Shown here one piece after another: positions 26,871-34,740 of a DNA stretch of 64,000 nt (positions are counted from its first letter, which is position 1; every line of letters begins with the position of its first letter). The notes under the pieces are model-generated. The model did not search any database and was not told where the DNA came from. It saw only the letters and a list, made by a program, of their open reading frames with translations. The position numbers and the translations under genes were made by a program. The DNA comes from a bacterium (GTDB lineage Bacteria > Hydrothermota > DG-26 > JAUXAN01), in the NCBI GenBank assembly GCA_030619885.1, contig JAUXAN010000003.1:28095-92094 (forward strand). Reading direction: 5' to 3'.

Positions 26871-27875
26871 CTACAGTAGATTGGAGAAAAAGAAAGAAAG
26901 GTTATCCTTTACCAATCTCCCAAAGGATTTATCGCTATAAGCCCTAATTGCCACGTAGCACTCTCCGCATTTATTGCGCTTTGAGAATCCCTCCAACATT
27001 TCCGCTTGTGTTGAATATACCCGATGATGGGAGCGCATTGAACATGGGATTAAATAGCCGTTTGGCCTGACAACTAGAGATCTTCTTCCAGCATTACAAT
27101 TAAGAATATAGCCATCCCTAAAGAATTCATATGTCCTCATCAAAGTGTATGTTGAATTGAGAATTCTTCTCTTTTCCTTTTTCATTTGTATAAGCTCATG
27201 AATTTTTTGCTGTAACATTTCCAGGTCTTCTTTGGAGTAGATAAAAAAACTTTTATCTCCCGTACGTAAAACGCCATAGGCGCTATAGGATACGGATACA
27301 CCCCATTCCTCGGCTTTATTAACCAAATCTACCAGGTATAGCAAGTTTCTTCGGGTTATTGCAGAATTCAACACAATGTCGTTATAACCAAACTCGGCTA
27401 CAAGACGCGGGATGGTTTCCTCCAAATGAGCATATAGACCAGGATGTCTGCGAAACTCGTCGTGCTTCTCATTAGGGAAATCTAGCGATACAGAAAAGCG
27501 GTCAACGCCAGCTTCCTTCAATTGTGCATAATTCTCTTTATTCAAAAGGGAACCATTGGTAACCAGAATCACATATGGAAGCCCGTTAGGATACTTTTTA
27601 GTCGCTTTAACTATATCTACCAAGTCTGTTCTGAGAAGTGGCTCACCACCTGACACTTGCACCACAGAAGGGCGTAATGATAACACCAGAGCTGTATAGC
27701 CTGCTGGTTCGAGGAGATCATTTTCTTCAATTTTCCCTCCTCTATTACAGTGCAGACAATTACAAGTACAGGAATATGTAACTTCAAATGAAATAACCAA
27801 TGGTTTATTGGCTATATAATTACGCAAGCCTCGTTGTGCAATGCGCACAGATTGAGCCAACGACATACCTTTCAT
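26871..27875 (-). CDS. Radical SAM protein with SPASM-like C-terminal cysteines
   Basis: A 334-residue radical SAM enzyme. The SAM-cluster motif is CTCNCLHC (C-x3-C-x2-C) near residue 34, followed by VSGGEPLLR and an LVTNGSLL strand. Near the C-terminus a second set of cysteines (LNCNAGRRSLVVRPNGYLIPCS, then CGECY) resembles the SPASM/twitch auxiliary-cluster region found in peptide and sulfatase-maturing enzymes. No precursor peptide gene is visible. The following gene in transcription order is the YihX-like HAD, 260 bp away behind its own promoters. Substrate unknown. Confidence 0.8.
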   Translation of the reverse strand: MKGMSLAQSVRIAQRGLRNYIANKPLVISFEVTYSCTCNCLHCNRGGKIEENDLLEPAGYTALVLSLRPSVVQVSGGEPLLRTDLVDIVKATKKYPNGLPYVILVTNGSLLNKENYAQLKEAGVDRFSVSLDFPNEKHDEFRRHPGLYAHLEETIPRLVAEFGYNDIVLNSAITRRNLLYLVDLVNKAEEWGVSVSYSAYGVLRTGDKSFFIYSKEDLEMLQQKIHELIQMKKEKRRILNSTYTLMRTYEFFRDGYILNCNAGRRSLVVRPNGYLIPCSMRSHHRVYSTQAEMLEGFSKRNKCGECYVAIRAYSDKSFGRLVKDNLSFFFSNLL

Positions 27876-27969
27876 TCGTATTCCTCTTTATCTACTTTTG
27901 ACAGATTTAAGATTTTATAAACTTGGTCAGTTCTCATAGCATATCATAATACTAATAATAAACATGTCT

Positions 27970-28623
27970 TTATAATTTTTTGTTTTTAGTCTCTTGGCGA
28001 AACCAAGAAATAACTATTAAAGTAAACAGGAAAACGAACAATAGAGCAATAATTTTATTTGGTAGTACAACAATATGACCAAAGTACGCCAACGTATAAA
28101 AGCGAGGAGTTCTGCCAAGGATAATAGCTAGTAGATATTTTTTCACTGAGTACCTGCTCACAGCGGCAATTATTCTGAATGGATAAAACGGTACAGGAGT
28201 AATTGCAGCGATGACTAAACTAACAAAAGGCACCAATAAAAAGTAGTGTATCGCTTTCTGAAAAGTTTTACGCTTCTTTAAATCATCCAATCGTGGAATC
28301 TTAAAAAATATTGTTACTAACATGTAGTTTAAGTACTCAGTAAGAACAGTCCCTATCAACGTTACCCATGTTACTGTAAATGGATGATATAACTTGCCAA
28401 AATAAATAACCATTGGTTCTTGGGGTACAATAGCGATGAGAAACTCGGCTGGTATAGTATATAAAAACAGAACCCAGAGTTCATTATACTGAGGGTAAAA
28501 ATATAGGGTTATCCAGAGTGTAACTCCCAAAATTGCAGTAACTGAAATTATAACTAACCAAAGGGTTCGGCTCCACCGTACTCTTTTTCTCATACCATTG
28601 ACCACATACTCAAGATATTTCAT
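27970..28623 (-). CDS. VTT (DedA/SNARE-associated) membrane protein
   Basis: A 217-residue integral membrane protein with about five hydrophobic segments. The central region fits the VTT domain: AEFLIAIVPQEPMVIYFG, then ITPVPFYPFRIIAAVSRYSVKKYLLAIILGRTPRFY. The Pro-rich turn and the GR-x-PR motif are the family hallmarks. DedA-type proteins act in lipid recycling across the membrane and in proton-motive-force homeostasis; the specific role here is unknown. It starts at 28623, 5 nt from a -10 box, and lies upstream of the radical SAM gene with a 94-nt gap. Confidence 0.75.
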   Translation of the reverse strand: MKYLEYVVNGMRKRVRWSRTLWLVIISVTAILGVTLWITLYFYPQYNELWVLFLYTIPAEFLIAIVPQEPMVIYFGKLYHPFTVTWVTLIGTVLTEYLNYMLVTIFFKIPRLDDLKKRKTFQKAIHYFLLVPFVSLVIAAITPVPFYPFRIIAAVSRYSVKKYLLAIILGRTPRFYTLAYFGHIVVLPNKIIALLFVFLFTLIVISWFRQETKNKKL

Positions 28624-28628
28624 TGCTT

Positions 28629-28664
28629 TTTACAAAAATTAAATACATGGTGTCAAATCTTGAC
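28629..28664 (-). promoter_or_regulatory. Promoter of the VTT gene within a dispersed repeat
   Basis: On the minus strand TTGACA (28656-28651), 16-nt spacer, TGTAAA (28634-28629), then 5 nt to ATG 28623. The sequence 28643-28664 is shared with 26693-26714 and 62626-62649. A second candidate, TTGACA-N16-TATATT, lies farther upstream around 28785-28815 on the same strand, preceded by T-rich sequence. Confidence 0.55.
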
Positions 28665-28702
28665 TACAGCAAAAAGTCTGCATCGTAATCCTGTGGAAAA
28701 CT

Positions 28703-28725
28703 TGTCCATAGGATTCGTATGGACA
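28703..28725. repeat. Inverted repeat of the GTCCATACGGAT family
   Basis: TGTCCATA, 7-nt loop, TATGGACA. The core recurs between genes at 7720, 17577, 29012, 40857, 40914, 40935 and 42591 as CCATACGG or its complement, often next to a CAGGTC...GACCTG hairpin. It is a dispersed short repeat of unknown role. Confidence 0.55.
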
Positions 28726-28906
28726 GGCTCTCTTTTGATAGCGAGTAGATTTTCAAAAAATATCATTTTACCATTGTGTAGAATAAATATAATCTATTTT
28801 TAAAACTTGTCAAGTTTTTTTTCTTTACACCGAGCCTTTAGGGTGAAGAATTTGGGGACGCTGCTTGACTCTGTGACTCTATGATACTTGGGTGTAAGAT
28901 AAAGAT

Positions 28907-29035
28907 ATGAGGATAGCAAGGGTAACTTATAAGGGTGCATATCACCGTGTGATGAACAGGGGAATAGAAGGAAAGAATATATTTGCGGATGACAGAGAAA
29001 AAACTTCTTTGGGTATCCGTATGGACAAGATTTAA
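28907..29035 (+). pseudogene. Remnant of a RAYT (REP-associated tyrosine transposase)
   Basis: A 42-codon frame beginning ATGAGGATAGCAAGG encodes RVTYKGAYHRVMNRGIEGKN followed by IFADDREK, the N-terminal block of Y1 transposases of the TnpREP type, including the H-x-MNRG strand. The second HUH-like motif and the catalytic tyrosine are missing. The frame runs into a GTATCCGTATGGAC repeat copy and stops at 29033. It is thus a broken transposase of the class that mobilises REP palindromes, lying among such palindromes. Confidence 0.75.
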
Positions 29036-29087
29036 AAAGCAGGGGCTAAAGACCCTGTTCTACCTTCTGAGAATTTTTTATAACCTG

Positions 29088-29113
29088 CCCCGCACTTATG
29101 CATAAGTGCGGGG
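29088..29113. repeat. Perfect 26-bp palindrome
   Basis: CCCCGCACTTATG followed by its exact reverse complement, 27 bp upstream of the tRNA-Ser -35 box. A weaker hairpin (CAGGG...CCCTG) lies at 29039-29056. Its sequence differs from the GGGAACAG palindromes, so it is a separate REP-like family. Confidence 0.75.
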
Positions 29114-29140
29114 TGAATGTGTTTCGTGGTTGCTTTTATC

Positions 29141-29169
29141 TTGACAATGGAATGAAAAAATAATATAAT
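29141..29169 (+). promoter_or_regulatory. Consensus promoter of tRNA-Ser
   Basis: TTGACA (29141-29146), exactly 17 nt, TATAAT (29164-29169); the mature tRNA begins 11 nt later. TTTCGTGGTTGC and a T-rich run precede it, matching the shared upstream module. Confidence 0.85.
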
Positions 29170-29180
29170 CTCTACAATAG

Positions 29181-29265
29181 GGAGGGCTAGTCCTAACCGG
29201 TAAGGCAGCGGATTTGAAATCCGCCGGGTTTTATACCCATGGGGGTTCGAATCCCTCGCCCTCCG
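29181..29265 (+). tRNA. tRNA-Ser (anticodon UGA)
   Basis: The acceptor stem GGAGGGC pairs with GCCCTCC. The anticodon stem GCGGA/TCCGC encloses TTTGAAA, giving anticodon TGA. The long variable arm (CGGGTTTTATACCCATG region) is typical of tRNA-Ser, and the T-loop is GTTCGAATC. CCA is not encoded. An intrinsic terminator follows at 29296. Confidence 0.93.
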
Positions 29266-29295
29266 TTCAAAAAACATTTTAATAGGACGCAGATT

Positions 29296-29320
29296 TCCGC
29301 TGATAATCGCGGATTTTTTT
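29296..29320 (+). terminator. Intrinsic terminator after tRNA-Ser
   Basis: TCCGC, 8-nt loop, GCGGA, followed by seven T. The stem is short but well placed, 31 nt after the tRNA. The rest of the gap to 29616 holds one GC-rich hairpin (29491-29510) and otherwise nothing I recognise. Confidence 0.6.
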
Positions 29321-29490
29321 ATTACTTTCTCAAATTATTAAATGTCTTATGCTTCTGCTTTAGGATAAGTTCAGTAGCAAACCGACTTCTTCTAAAAATC
29401 CATATCCAAAGGTATTATAAACATTGTAGAGGGTTTTAATAATCTTTTCAGTTAGATTTGTATATTTAAGATCCTAAGAATCTGCGTTCA

Positions 29491-29510
29491 CCCCGTTAGA
29501 AAGAACGGGG
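29491..29510. repeat. GC-rich hairpin
   Basis: CCCCGTT, loop AGAAAG, AACGGGG. There is no T-tract on the plus strand. On the minus strand it lies about 110 bp beyond the stop of the response-regulator gene and could help end that transcript. It may also be a REP-like element. Confidence 0.4.
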
Positions 29511-29616
29511 AGAGGAGTTTCTTCTAATGAATTATTTCCATTTATCTTAAATGAACTTTCTGACGAGGTTCATCTGGGTCCCTATTTTTAGAATGACTTA
29601 CATATTACATAAATCC

Positions 29617-31071
29617 CTATTTAGAATGGATCGTTCTTAACGCTTCAAGTACCTTTGGGTCGTATGCTTTACCGCTTTCGAGTTCCAATTTTTTTTCTGC
29701 TTCCTCAGGGGAGAATTTATCCTTGTAGATATACTCATCGTATGCATTGGCAACTGCAATGATTCTCGAACCGATGGGTATCTTTTCCCCCTTCAACTTA
29801 CTGCGGCAACTCCCGTCCCATCGCTCATTTATATACCTGATAATTGGTTTCGACGTCCCAAGAAATCTTATTGGCGATATGATCTTCTCAGATATGGATA
29901 GATACTCTCCTTGTGGCGTAACAATTTTGCCTATGTCGTGAAACATCGCTGCATATTTGATTGCAGAGATTTCACCTTCGGGCACACTCAGTGCATATGC
30001 GAGTTCCCATCCAAGATTCGCTACCCTTTCTGAATGCTCTTTCATCTCTTTGTCAAGCGCTTCCTCAATCGACATCAGAGAAAGGGATGCTTCAAAATAA
30101 CTCTTCTGCAGGGAATTGAACAGCAGAGAGTTCTGTAAAGCGATACTTGTAGCCTGCGAGATGGTTGATAAAAATTCAAGGTCACTCTCGTCAAAATTCT
30201 CCCCATCCGTCCTGTCTGCTACACAGATTATTCCATAAGTTTCATCCTTTTCCTTCAATGGAGAACAGGCAAATATCTTTTCAGGCTCGCCAAATTTCAC
30301 AAGCATTGCTTCTCCCAGAGGAATAACCGGGGCAAATTCGCTTTGAGACAGCGAGAGTCTGGAACCTCTGGGAAGCAATTTATCAATTCCTATACTCGAT
30401 TTTACGAACAATTGATTACTTCTTACTTCAGAGAGCATTAGAACACCCCCAGTGGTCTCCATAGCTTCAACCGTCATCTTTACAGAGGACTCGAGGAGTT
30501 TTGTCAAGTCTCTCTCTAAAAGTAATTGTCCCATCAAATGGTTCAGTTTTGTCAATGCGTTTTTTTTCTTCTCCAATTTTTTATCTACCCTTGCCTTCTC
30601 GTCTGCAAGCTCGGCATGTGCCTGCTCAAATTCATAATTCGTCTCCTGTAATTTTTGGGATAAATCTGTAAGTTCTTCGAGTAACGCTTTCTTTTCTTTC
30701 AGCGCATTTCTTTTGTCCAATGCATTTCTCACCAACGATTTTATCTGTGACTCCTCGAATGGTTTTAAAATGTAGTCGTATGCCCCCAGCCTCAAAGCCT
30801 CGGTCGAAGTCTCTAAGGATGCATATCCTGTTATCATTATCACCTGAATATCTGAACCTACTTCCTTTATCGCTTTCAAAATCTCCATTCCTGACGGATC
30901 GGGAAGCATTATGTCTAAAAGGACTACATCGAGAGATTTCTCAATAGACTCCAACCCATCTGAAGCGGTCGATGCTGTTGTTACCTCGTAATCTTCTGCA
31001 AACAACTTTGTAAGCAATTTCAGAACAGTATCTTCGTCATCCACAATTAACAGTCTTGGTTTATCTGCCAT
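29617..31071 (-). CDS. Response regulator with GAF and degenerate HD-GYP output domain
   Basis: A 484-residue protein: receiver domain (about 1-120; acidic pocket VDDED, phospho-acceptor Asp in LLDIMLPDPSG, Lys in ILKPFEE), coiled coil (about 120-190), GAF domain (about 195-330) and HD-GYP-type domain (about 345-484). The HD pair is present in MFHDIGKIV. The later family motif normally reads HHERWDGSGYP; here it is YINERWDGSCRS, losing both histidines and the GYP. Cyclic-di-GMP hydrolysis is therefore doubtful. It follows the histidine kinase gene after 2 nt and is probably its partner. Confidence 0.85.
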   Translation of the reverse strand: MADKPRLLIVDDEDTVLKLLTKLFAEDYEVTTASTASDGLESIEKSLDVVLLDIMLPDPSGMEILKAIKEVGSDIQVIMITGYASLETSTEALRLGAYDYILKPFEESQIKSLVRNALDKRNALKEKKALLEELTDLSQKLQETNYEFEQAHAELADEKARVDKKLEKKKNALTKLNHLMGQLLLERDLTKLLESSVKMTVEAMETTGGVLMLSEVRSNQLFVKSSIGIDKLLPRGSRLSLSQSEFAPVIPLGEAMLVKFGEPEKIFACSPLKEKDETYGIICVADRTDGENFDESDLEFLSTISQATSIALQNSLLFNSLQKSYFEASLSLMSIEEALDKEMKEHSERVANLGWELAYALSVPEGEISAIKYAAMFHDIGKIVTPQGEYLSISEKIISPIRFLGTSKPIIRYINERWDGSCRSKLKGEKIPIGSRIIAVANAYDEYIYKDKFSPEEAEKKLELESGKAYDPKVLEALRTIHSK

Positions 31072-31073
31072 AG

Positions 31074-32153
31074 TTATTTTGGTAAAACTATTGTGAATTT
31101 TGTTCCTTTTCCTTCTTTACTCTCTACACCGATCGTTCCTTTATGGTCACAGATTATACGATATATTATTGATAGACCTAACCCCGTGCCTCCTTTCTTG
31201 GTGCTGAAGAAAGGGTCGAATACCTTTTTCAGTTTCCCGGGTGGGATACCAGTGCCTGTATCTTCAACCTCAGCAACCAGATTTTTAGAAAGTGATTGAA
31301 GATTTATCGATAGGATTCCTCCATCTGGCATCGCGTCTTTTGCGTTTAAAAACAGATTCAAAAAGACTTCTCCAATCTGATCATCATCGAGGGAGATTTT
31401 ACCGAGTTTTTCGGGATAGTTTTTTTTGACCTTAATCTTTAAGGATTCAAAATCTTTTTTTAATAAAGTGATATTACGCTCTATAATTTCTCTAATATCA
31501 CAGGGTGATAACACAGGTTTTGGTCTTTTTGAGTAGGAAGTCATATCAATAACGAACCTGTTCAGCCTTTTGAGTTCCCCTTCCACTATATTCAGTATTT
31601 CACTGGCATCCTTGTTTCCTCCGATACTCTTTTTAAGGGAATCTATACCCAATTTCATTCCACTAAGAGGATTTCTGATCTCGTGTGCTAAAGAAGCCGC
31701 CATTTCACCGAGCGATGCCAACCTCTCTGACCTCTTCATTCGCTCCTCAAGTTCCTTCGAATCTGTCAAGTCTCTTACTATCCCAATTGCACCTTTCACA
31801 TTGCCCTTCTTATCTTTAAGTAATGAAGTGGACATTCCGAGAATCATCGTTTTCCCATCTTTTTTCTCAATATTCAATTCCAATCTATTATACTCTCTTT
31901 TATTCTTGAGTGTCTTTTTAAATATTGACTCTTCACCATAAGATGCAGGGAAGAAGATATCCACATCTCCGTTTATCAATTCCTCTCGAGGATAGTCGAG
32001 GAGTTCTGCGAAAGATTCGTTTACCCTGATTATTTTACCATCACTGTCAACTATAACGATCCCACTCGTTATACTTTCAAAGATGGATTTACTGAACTCT
32101 TCCAATGATTTTATTTCCGGGGGGGGATTTTTTAATTTAAATCTCATCTTCAC
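31074..32153 (-). CDS. Cytoplasmic PAS-domain sensor histidine kinase (NtrB-like)
   Basis: A 359-residue kinase without membrane segments. The PAS domain covers about residues 20-130 (GIVIVDSDGKIIRVNESFAEL and a PAC-like tail). The phospho-acceptor His is in LAHEIRNPLSGMK, with N-box LFLNAKDAMPDGG, G1 EDTGTGIPP and G2 KGGTGLGLSI. The domain order matches NtrB-type kinases sensing an internal signal. A downstream Met (third residue) could be the true start. The response regulator follows 2 nt later, forming a two-component pair. Confidence 0.88.
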   Translation of the reverse strand: MKMRFKLKNPPPEIKSLEEFSKSIFESITSGIVIVDSDGKIIRVNESFAELLDYPREELINGDVDIFFPASYGEESIFKKTLKNKREYNRLELNIEKKDGKTMILGMSTSLLKDKKGNVKGAIGIVRDLTDSKELEERMKRSERLASLGEMAASLAHEIRNPLSGMKLGIDSLKKSIGGNKDASEILNIVEGELKRLNRFVIDMTSYSKRPKPVLSPCDIREIIERNITLLKKDFESLKIKVKKNYPEKLGKISLDDDQIGEVFLNLFLNAKDAMPDGGILSINLQSLSKNLVAEVEDTGTGIPPGKLKKVFDPFFSTKKGGTGLGLSIIYRIICDHKGTIGVESKEGKGTKFTIVLPK

Positions 32154-32207
32154 TCAAAGTCGATGAAATCACCTTAGAGACTTGATGAAGTATATCTATC
32201 TTGTTTC

Positions 32208-32471
32208 TCATTTGCCTACCAGTTTCTCAAGGTGTTCTTTTGCAGAGGTGAAATTTTCATCTAAACTCAGTGCTTTTCTAAAAGATTCTTTGGCAAGATC
32301 CAGTATGTTCATACTTTCGTAAACAATTCCTAAATTATAGTGAAGATGTGGGTCATTGGGGTTGAGTTTTATCGCCTCTTTATATTTTTTCACAGATTCC
32401 TCAAATTTTTTATTCAAAAAATAGAATTTTGCCAGCTCAGCAAGTTCTTCCGGTTTCTCTTTTTGACTCAT
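32208..32471 (-). CDS. Small TPR-repeat protein
   Basis: An 87-residue protein made of about two and a half tetratricopeptide repeats: AELAKFYFLNKKFEESVKKY, then PHLHYNLGIVYESMNILDLA, each with the helix-turn-helix spacing of TPRs. It has no signal peptide. The start overlaps trkA by 4 nt, tying it to the potassium operon. It probably mediates protein-protein contacts; the partner is unknown. Upstream of the kinase gene by 54 nt. Confidence 0.75.
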   Translation of the reverse strand: MSQKEKPEELAELAKFYFLNKKFEESVKKYKEAIKLNPNDPHLHYNLGIVYESMNILDLAKESFRKALSLDENFTSAKEHLEKLVGK

Positions 32472-33154
32472 AATTTTTTAATCTTCTCCAATGATGCATA
32501 TTCACCAAGGAGATAGAGTCTATCTCCACTCTGTATATCGTCTCCAGCAACGGGTGCGATCTTTGTCTCTTCGGAAAACTCTGTGTCGCCATCCTCTTTT
32601 ACTATAGGAATCTTTCGCTTTATAGCAATACAACTGACTCCATATTTTGACCTGAGTTTAATTTCTTTGAGGGTCTTACCTTCAAAGGACTTTGGTGCGA
32701 CTATCTCCATCATAGAGTGAGTTGACGACAGTTCTATGAAATCGAAAATCTTTGGTGTTATCAAACTTTCTGCTACTCTTATTCCCATATCCCTTTCAGG
32801 GAAAACGACTCTATCGCAACCTATTTTTACAAGAATTTTTGCATGCAGTTCATCAATCGCCTCAGTAACGACTTCTTTCACGCCCAATTCTTTCAATATG
32901 ACGGTGATCAGTATGCTCGCTTCTATATTTTTCCCCACGCTTACTATTGCACAATCAGAATCCTGCGCACCAATCTCTTTTAATGCCTTCTCATCCGTAG
33001 CATCCAGTGTTGCAACCTGGGTAGCGATACTTTCGAAGTTTTGAACCTTCTTGCTGTCTTTATCTATTGCGAGCACTTCAAGACCTTTCTTAGATAAAGC
33101 TTCTGCTATCGATGAACCAAATCTTCCCATACCGACTACCAAAAATTGTCTCAT
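32468..33154 (-). CDS. trkA: Potassium uptake regulatory subunit TrkA/KtrA
   Basis: A 228-residue cytosolic gating protein. The N-terminal RCK-N domain has the NAD(H)/ATP motif GMGRFGSSIAEAL and acidic AIDKD; the C-terminal TrkA-C domain runs from about residue 140 (EIVAPKSFEGKTLKEIKL). The single RCK-N/TrkA-C pair is the KtrA-type size rather than the doubled E. coli TrkA. It overlaps trkH by 4 nt. Confidence 0.92.
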   Translation of the reverse strand: MRQFLVVGMGRFGSSIAEALSKKGLEVLAIDKDSKKVQNFESIATQVATLDATDEKALKEIGAQDSDCAIVSVGKNIEASILITVILKELGVKEVVTEAIDELHAKILVKIGCDRVVFPERDMGIRVAESLITPKIFDFIELSSTHSMMEIVAPKSFEGKTLKEIKLRSKYGVSCIAIKRKIPIVKEDGDTEFSEETKIAPVAGDDIQSGDRLYLLGEYASLEKIKKL

Positions 33155-34521
33155 CCTATAACCAACCTTGTTTCAGGGAATTTTATCTTCTCTTCTTTTG
33201 GCAGTAGCACTGCTGATCCAATAGTGAGTGGTCCTATCCTGCCTGAGAGCATGGTTAAAATTATTATTAACTTACCAAAGGGAGTGAAGTTATGGGCTAG
33301 ACTCAAGTTTGGATTACTGAAAGAACCTAATGAGAGACCAACGGTTCCAAGTGCAGAGGTCTGTTCAAACAAAACTCCTAAAAACCCCTTATTTTTGCAG
33401 ACTTCTCCTTCAGTAAAGAGCAGAATAAAGGTACCAAGTGAAATTATTGATCCAGCGATGACCGTTATTAGAAATGCCCTTCTAATTGTATCATCTGCTA
33501 TTTGCCTTTTGAAAAGATTGACAGGTGAAGACCTGCTCATATTTTTTATAGAATGTAAAACTATCCCGAAAGTGGTCGTTTTTACCCCGCCTCCAGTCCC
33601 CCCTGGTGATGCCCCCACAAACATGAAAAAAATTATGCATGCTATAGTTGGCAATGTGAAATTGCGTATATTGAATATAGAAAATCCGGCTGTTCTTGGT
33701 GTGGTTGCATGAAAAAAGGAGACCATCAGTTTATCTTTTAGCGCCATCTCGTTGAATGCATTCCCCCATTCATTGAAAAGAATCAAAATAGTTCCGCAAA
33801 CAATGAGTGTCAGAGTGATGAGAATTGTAAACTTCGTATGTACAGAAACAGCCTTGGTTTCTCTCTTTAGATAGGTTTTGTACAAATCACTTATGCATAT
33901 AAATCCGACACCGCCAATGATAAAAAGGACTGGTACTGTTATGGCGATAAAGAAGTCATTTTGATAATTAACGAGATTTGTTGAAAAACAAGAAAAACCG
34001 GCGTTACAAAATGCAGAAATAGAATGGAAAATGGATACCCCTGCTGATTTCAGATATGGAAAAAAATTGGTGAATCTAAAAAACAGAATAAAAGCCCCTA
34101 TGAATTCTAAAATGAGTGAAATCTGCAATACCCTTATAGAAAATTTAGCCAGGTCTTTAAATGTGAGTTGATTGAAGGATTCTTTTATGATCAATCTTTC
34201 TCTTAAAGATATTTTCCTTTTCAAAATTACCGAAAATGTTGTTGCAAGGGTCATATATCCGATCCCACCGGCTTGTATCAGAAGGAGAATAATAACTTTT
34301 CCGAATAGAGAAAAATCGTATTCGGTATCTTTAACGATGAGACCTGTGACGCAGACTGCAGAGGTAGCGGTAAAGACTGAATCTATGAGTGAACACCTCT
34401 TTTGTGTAGATGAGAATGGCAGAGTCAAAAGCAGTGAACCAACAATGACGAAAAAGAGATATCCAAAAATGATGAATCTGGTTGGTGTGAGTTCTCTTCT
34501 ATAAAAACTCCCTATACTCAT
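33151..34521 (-). CDS. trkH: Potassium transporter subunit TrkH/KtrB
   Basis: A 456-residue membrane protein of the SKT superfamily importing potassium, with four M1-P-M2 repeats. Selectivity-filter-like segments include TSAVCVTGL, SAFCNAGFS, ATTPRTAGFS and TSALGTVGLSLG. MSIGSFYRREL starts at ATG 34521, 7 nt from the -10 box, so the mRNA is predicted to be leaderless. It heads trkH-trkA-TPR and perhaps the two-component genes. Confidence 0.92.
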   Translation of the reverse strand: MSIGSFYRRELTPTRFIIFGYLFFVIVGSLLLTLPFSSTQKRCSLIDSVFTATSAVCVTGLIVKDTEYDFSLFGKVIILLLIQAGGIGYMTLATTFSVILKRKISLRERLIIKESFNQLTFKDLAKFSIRVLQISLILEFIGAFILFFRFTNFFPYLKSAGVSIFHSISAFCNAGFSCFSTNLVNYQNDFFIAITVPVLFIIGGVGFICISDLYKTYLKRETKAVSVHTKFTILITLTLIVCGTILILFNEWGNAFNEMALKDKLMVSFFHATTPRTAGFSIFNIRNFTLPTIACIIFFMFVGASPGGTGGGVKTTTFGIVLHSIKNMSRSSPVNLFKRQIADDTIRRAFLITVIAGSIISLGTFILLFTEGEVCKNKGFLGVLFEQTSALGTVGLSLGSFSNPNLSLAHNFTPFGKLIIILTMLSGRIGPLTIGSAVLLPKEEKIKFPETRLVIG

Positions 34522-34528
34522 CTCGAAT

Positions 34529-34557
34529 ATTATAGGTTATACAACAAAATCTGTCAA
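34529..34557 (-). promoter_or_regulatory. Consensus promoter giving a leaderless trkH mRNA
   Basis: Minus strand: TTGACA (34557-34552), 17-nt spacer, TATAAT (34534-34529), then 7 nt to ATG 34521. A CTGTGTTCATGG stretch and T-rich run lie directly upstream, the shared module. Confidence 0.8.
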
Positions 34558-34670
34558 GGAAAAAGAAACCATGAACACAGATTGGGATCAGTCCAACAAA
34601 TTACAAATACGGACTGACTCGCTTTCATACGATAGAAATAGACTTCTTAATACAAATAAATGGACGCTGA

Positions 34671-34717
34671 TATTATTCGTGTAATTTGTGTGATTCGTGG
34701 GTTCTTTCTTCTTGACA
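34671..34717 (+). repeat. Orphan copy of the TCGTG-repeat/TTGACA promoter module
   Basis: Three TCGTG/TTGTG units at 9-10-nt spacing, GGGTTC, a T-rich run and TTGACA (34712-34717) on the plus strand. It points into the 3' end of lgt, which lies on the minus strand, and has no convincing -10. It is nearly identical to the distal halves of 25837-25954 and 53860-53977. It explains most of the lgt-trkH gap; an inverted repeat TCAGTCC/GGACTGA also lies at about 34588-34617. Confidence 0.6.
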
Positions 34718-34740
34718 TTTCATCTTAATCAAAAATTTCT

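Noticed and set aside
26697..26879. 60-residue plus-strand frame between the HAD and radical SAM genes
   Set aside because: It runs through a dispersed promoter repeat, has no ribosome binding site and no family features.
17523..29113. Palindromes as CRISPR repeats
   Set aside because: The repeats are scattered, belong to different families and have no regular spacing or spacers. No cas gene is present.
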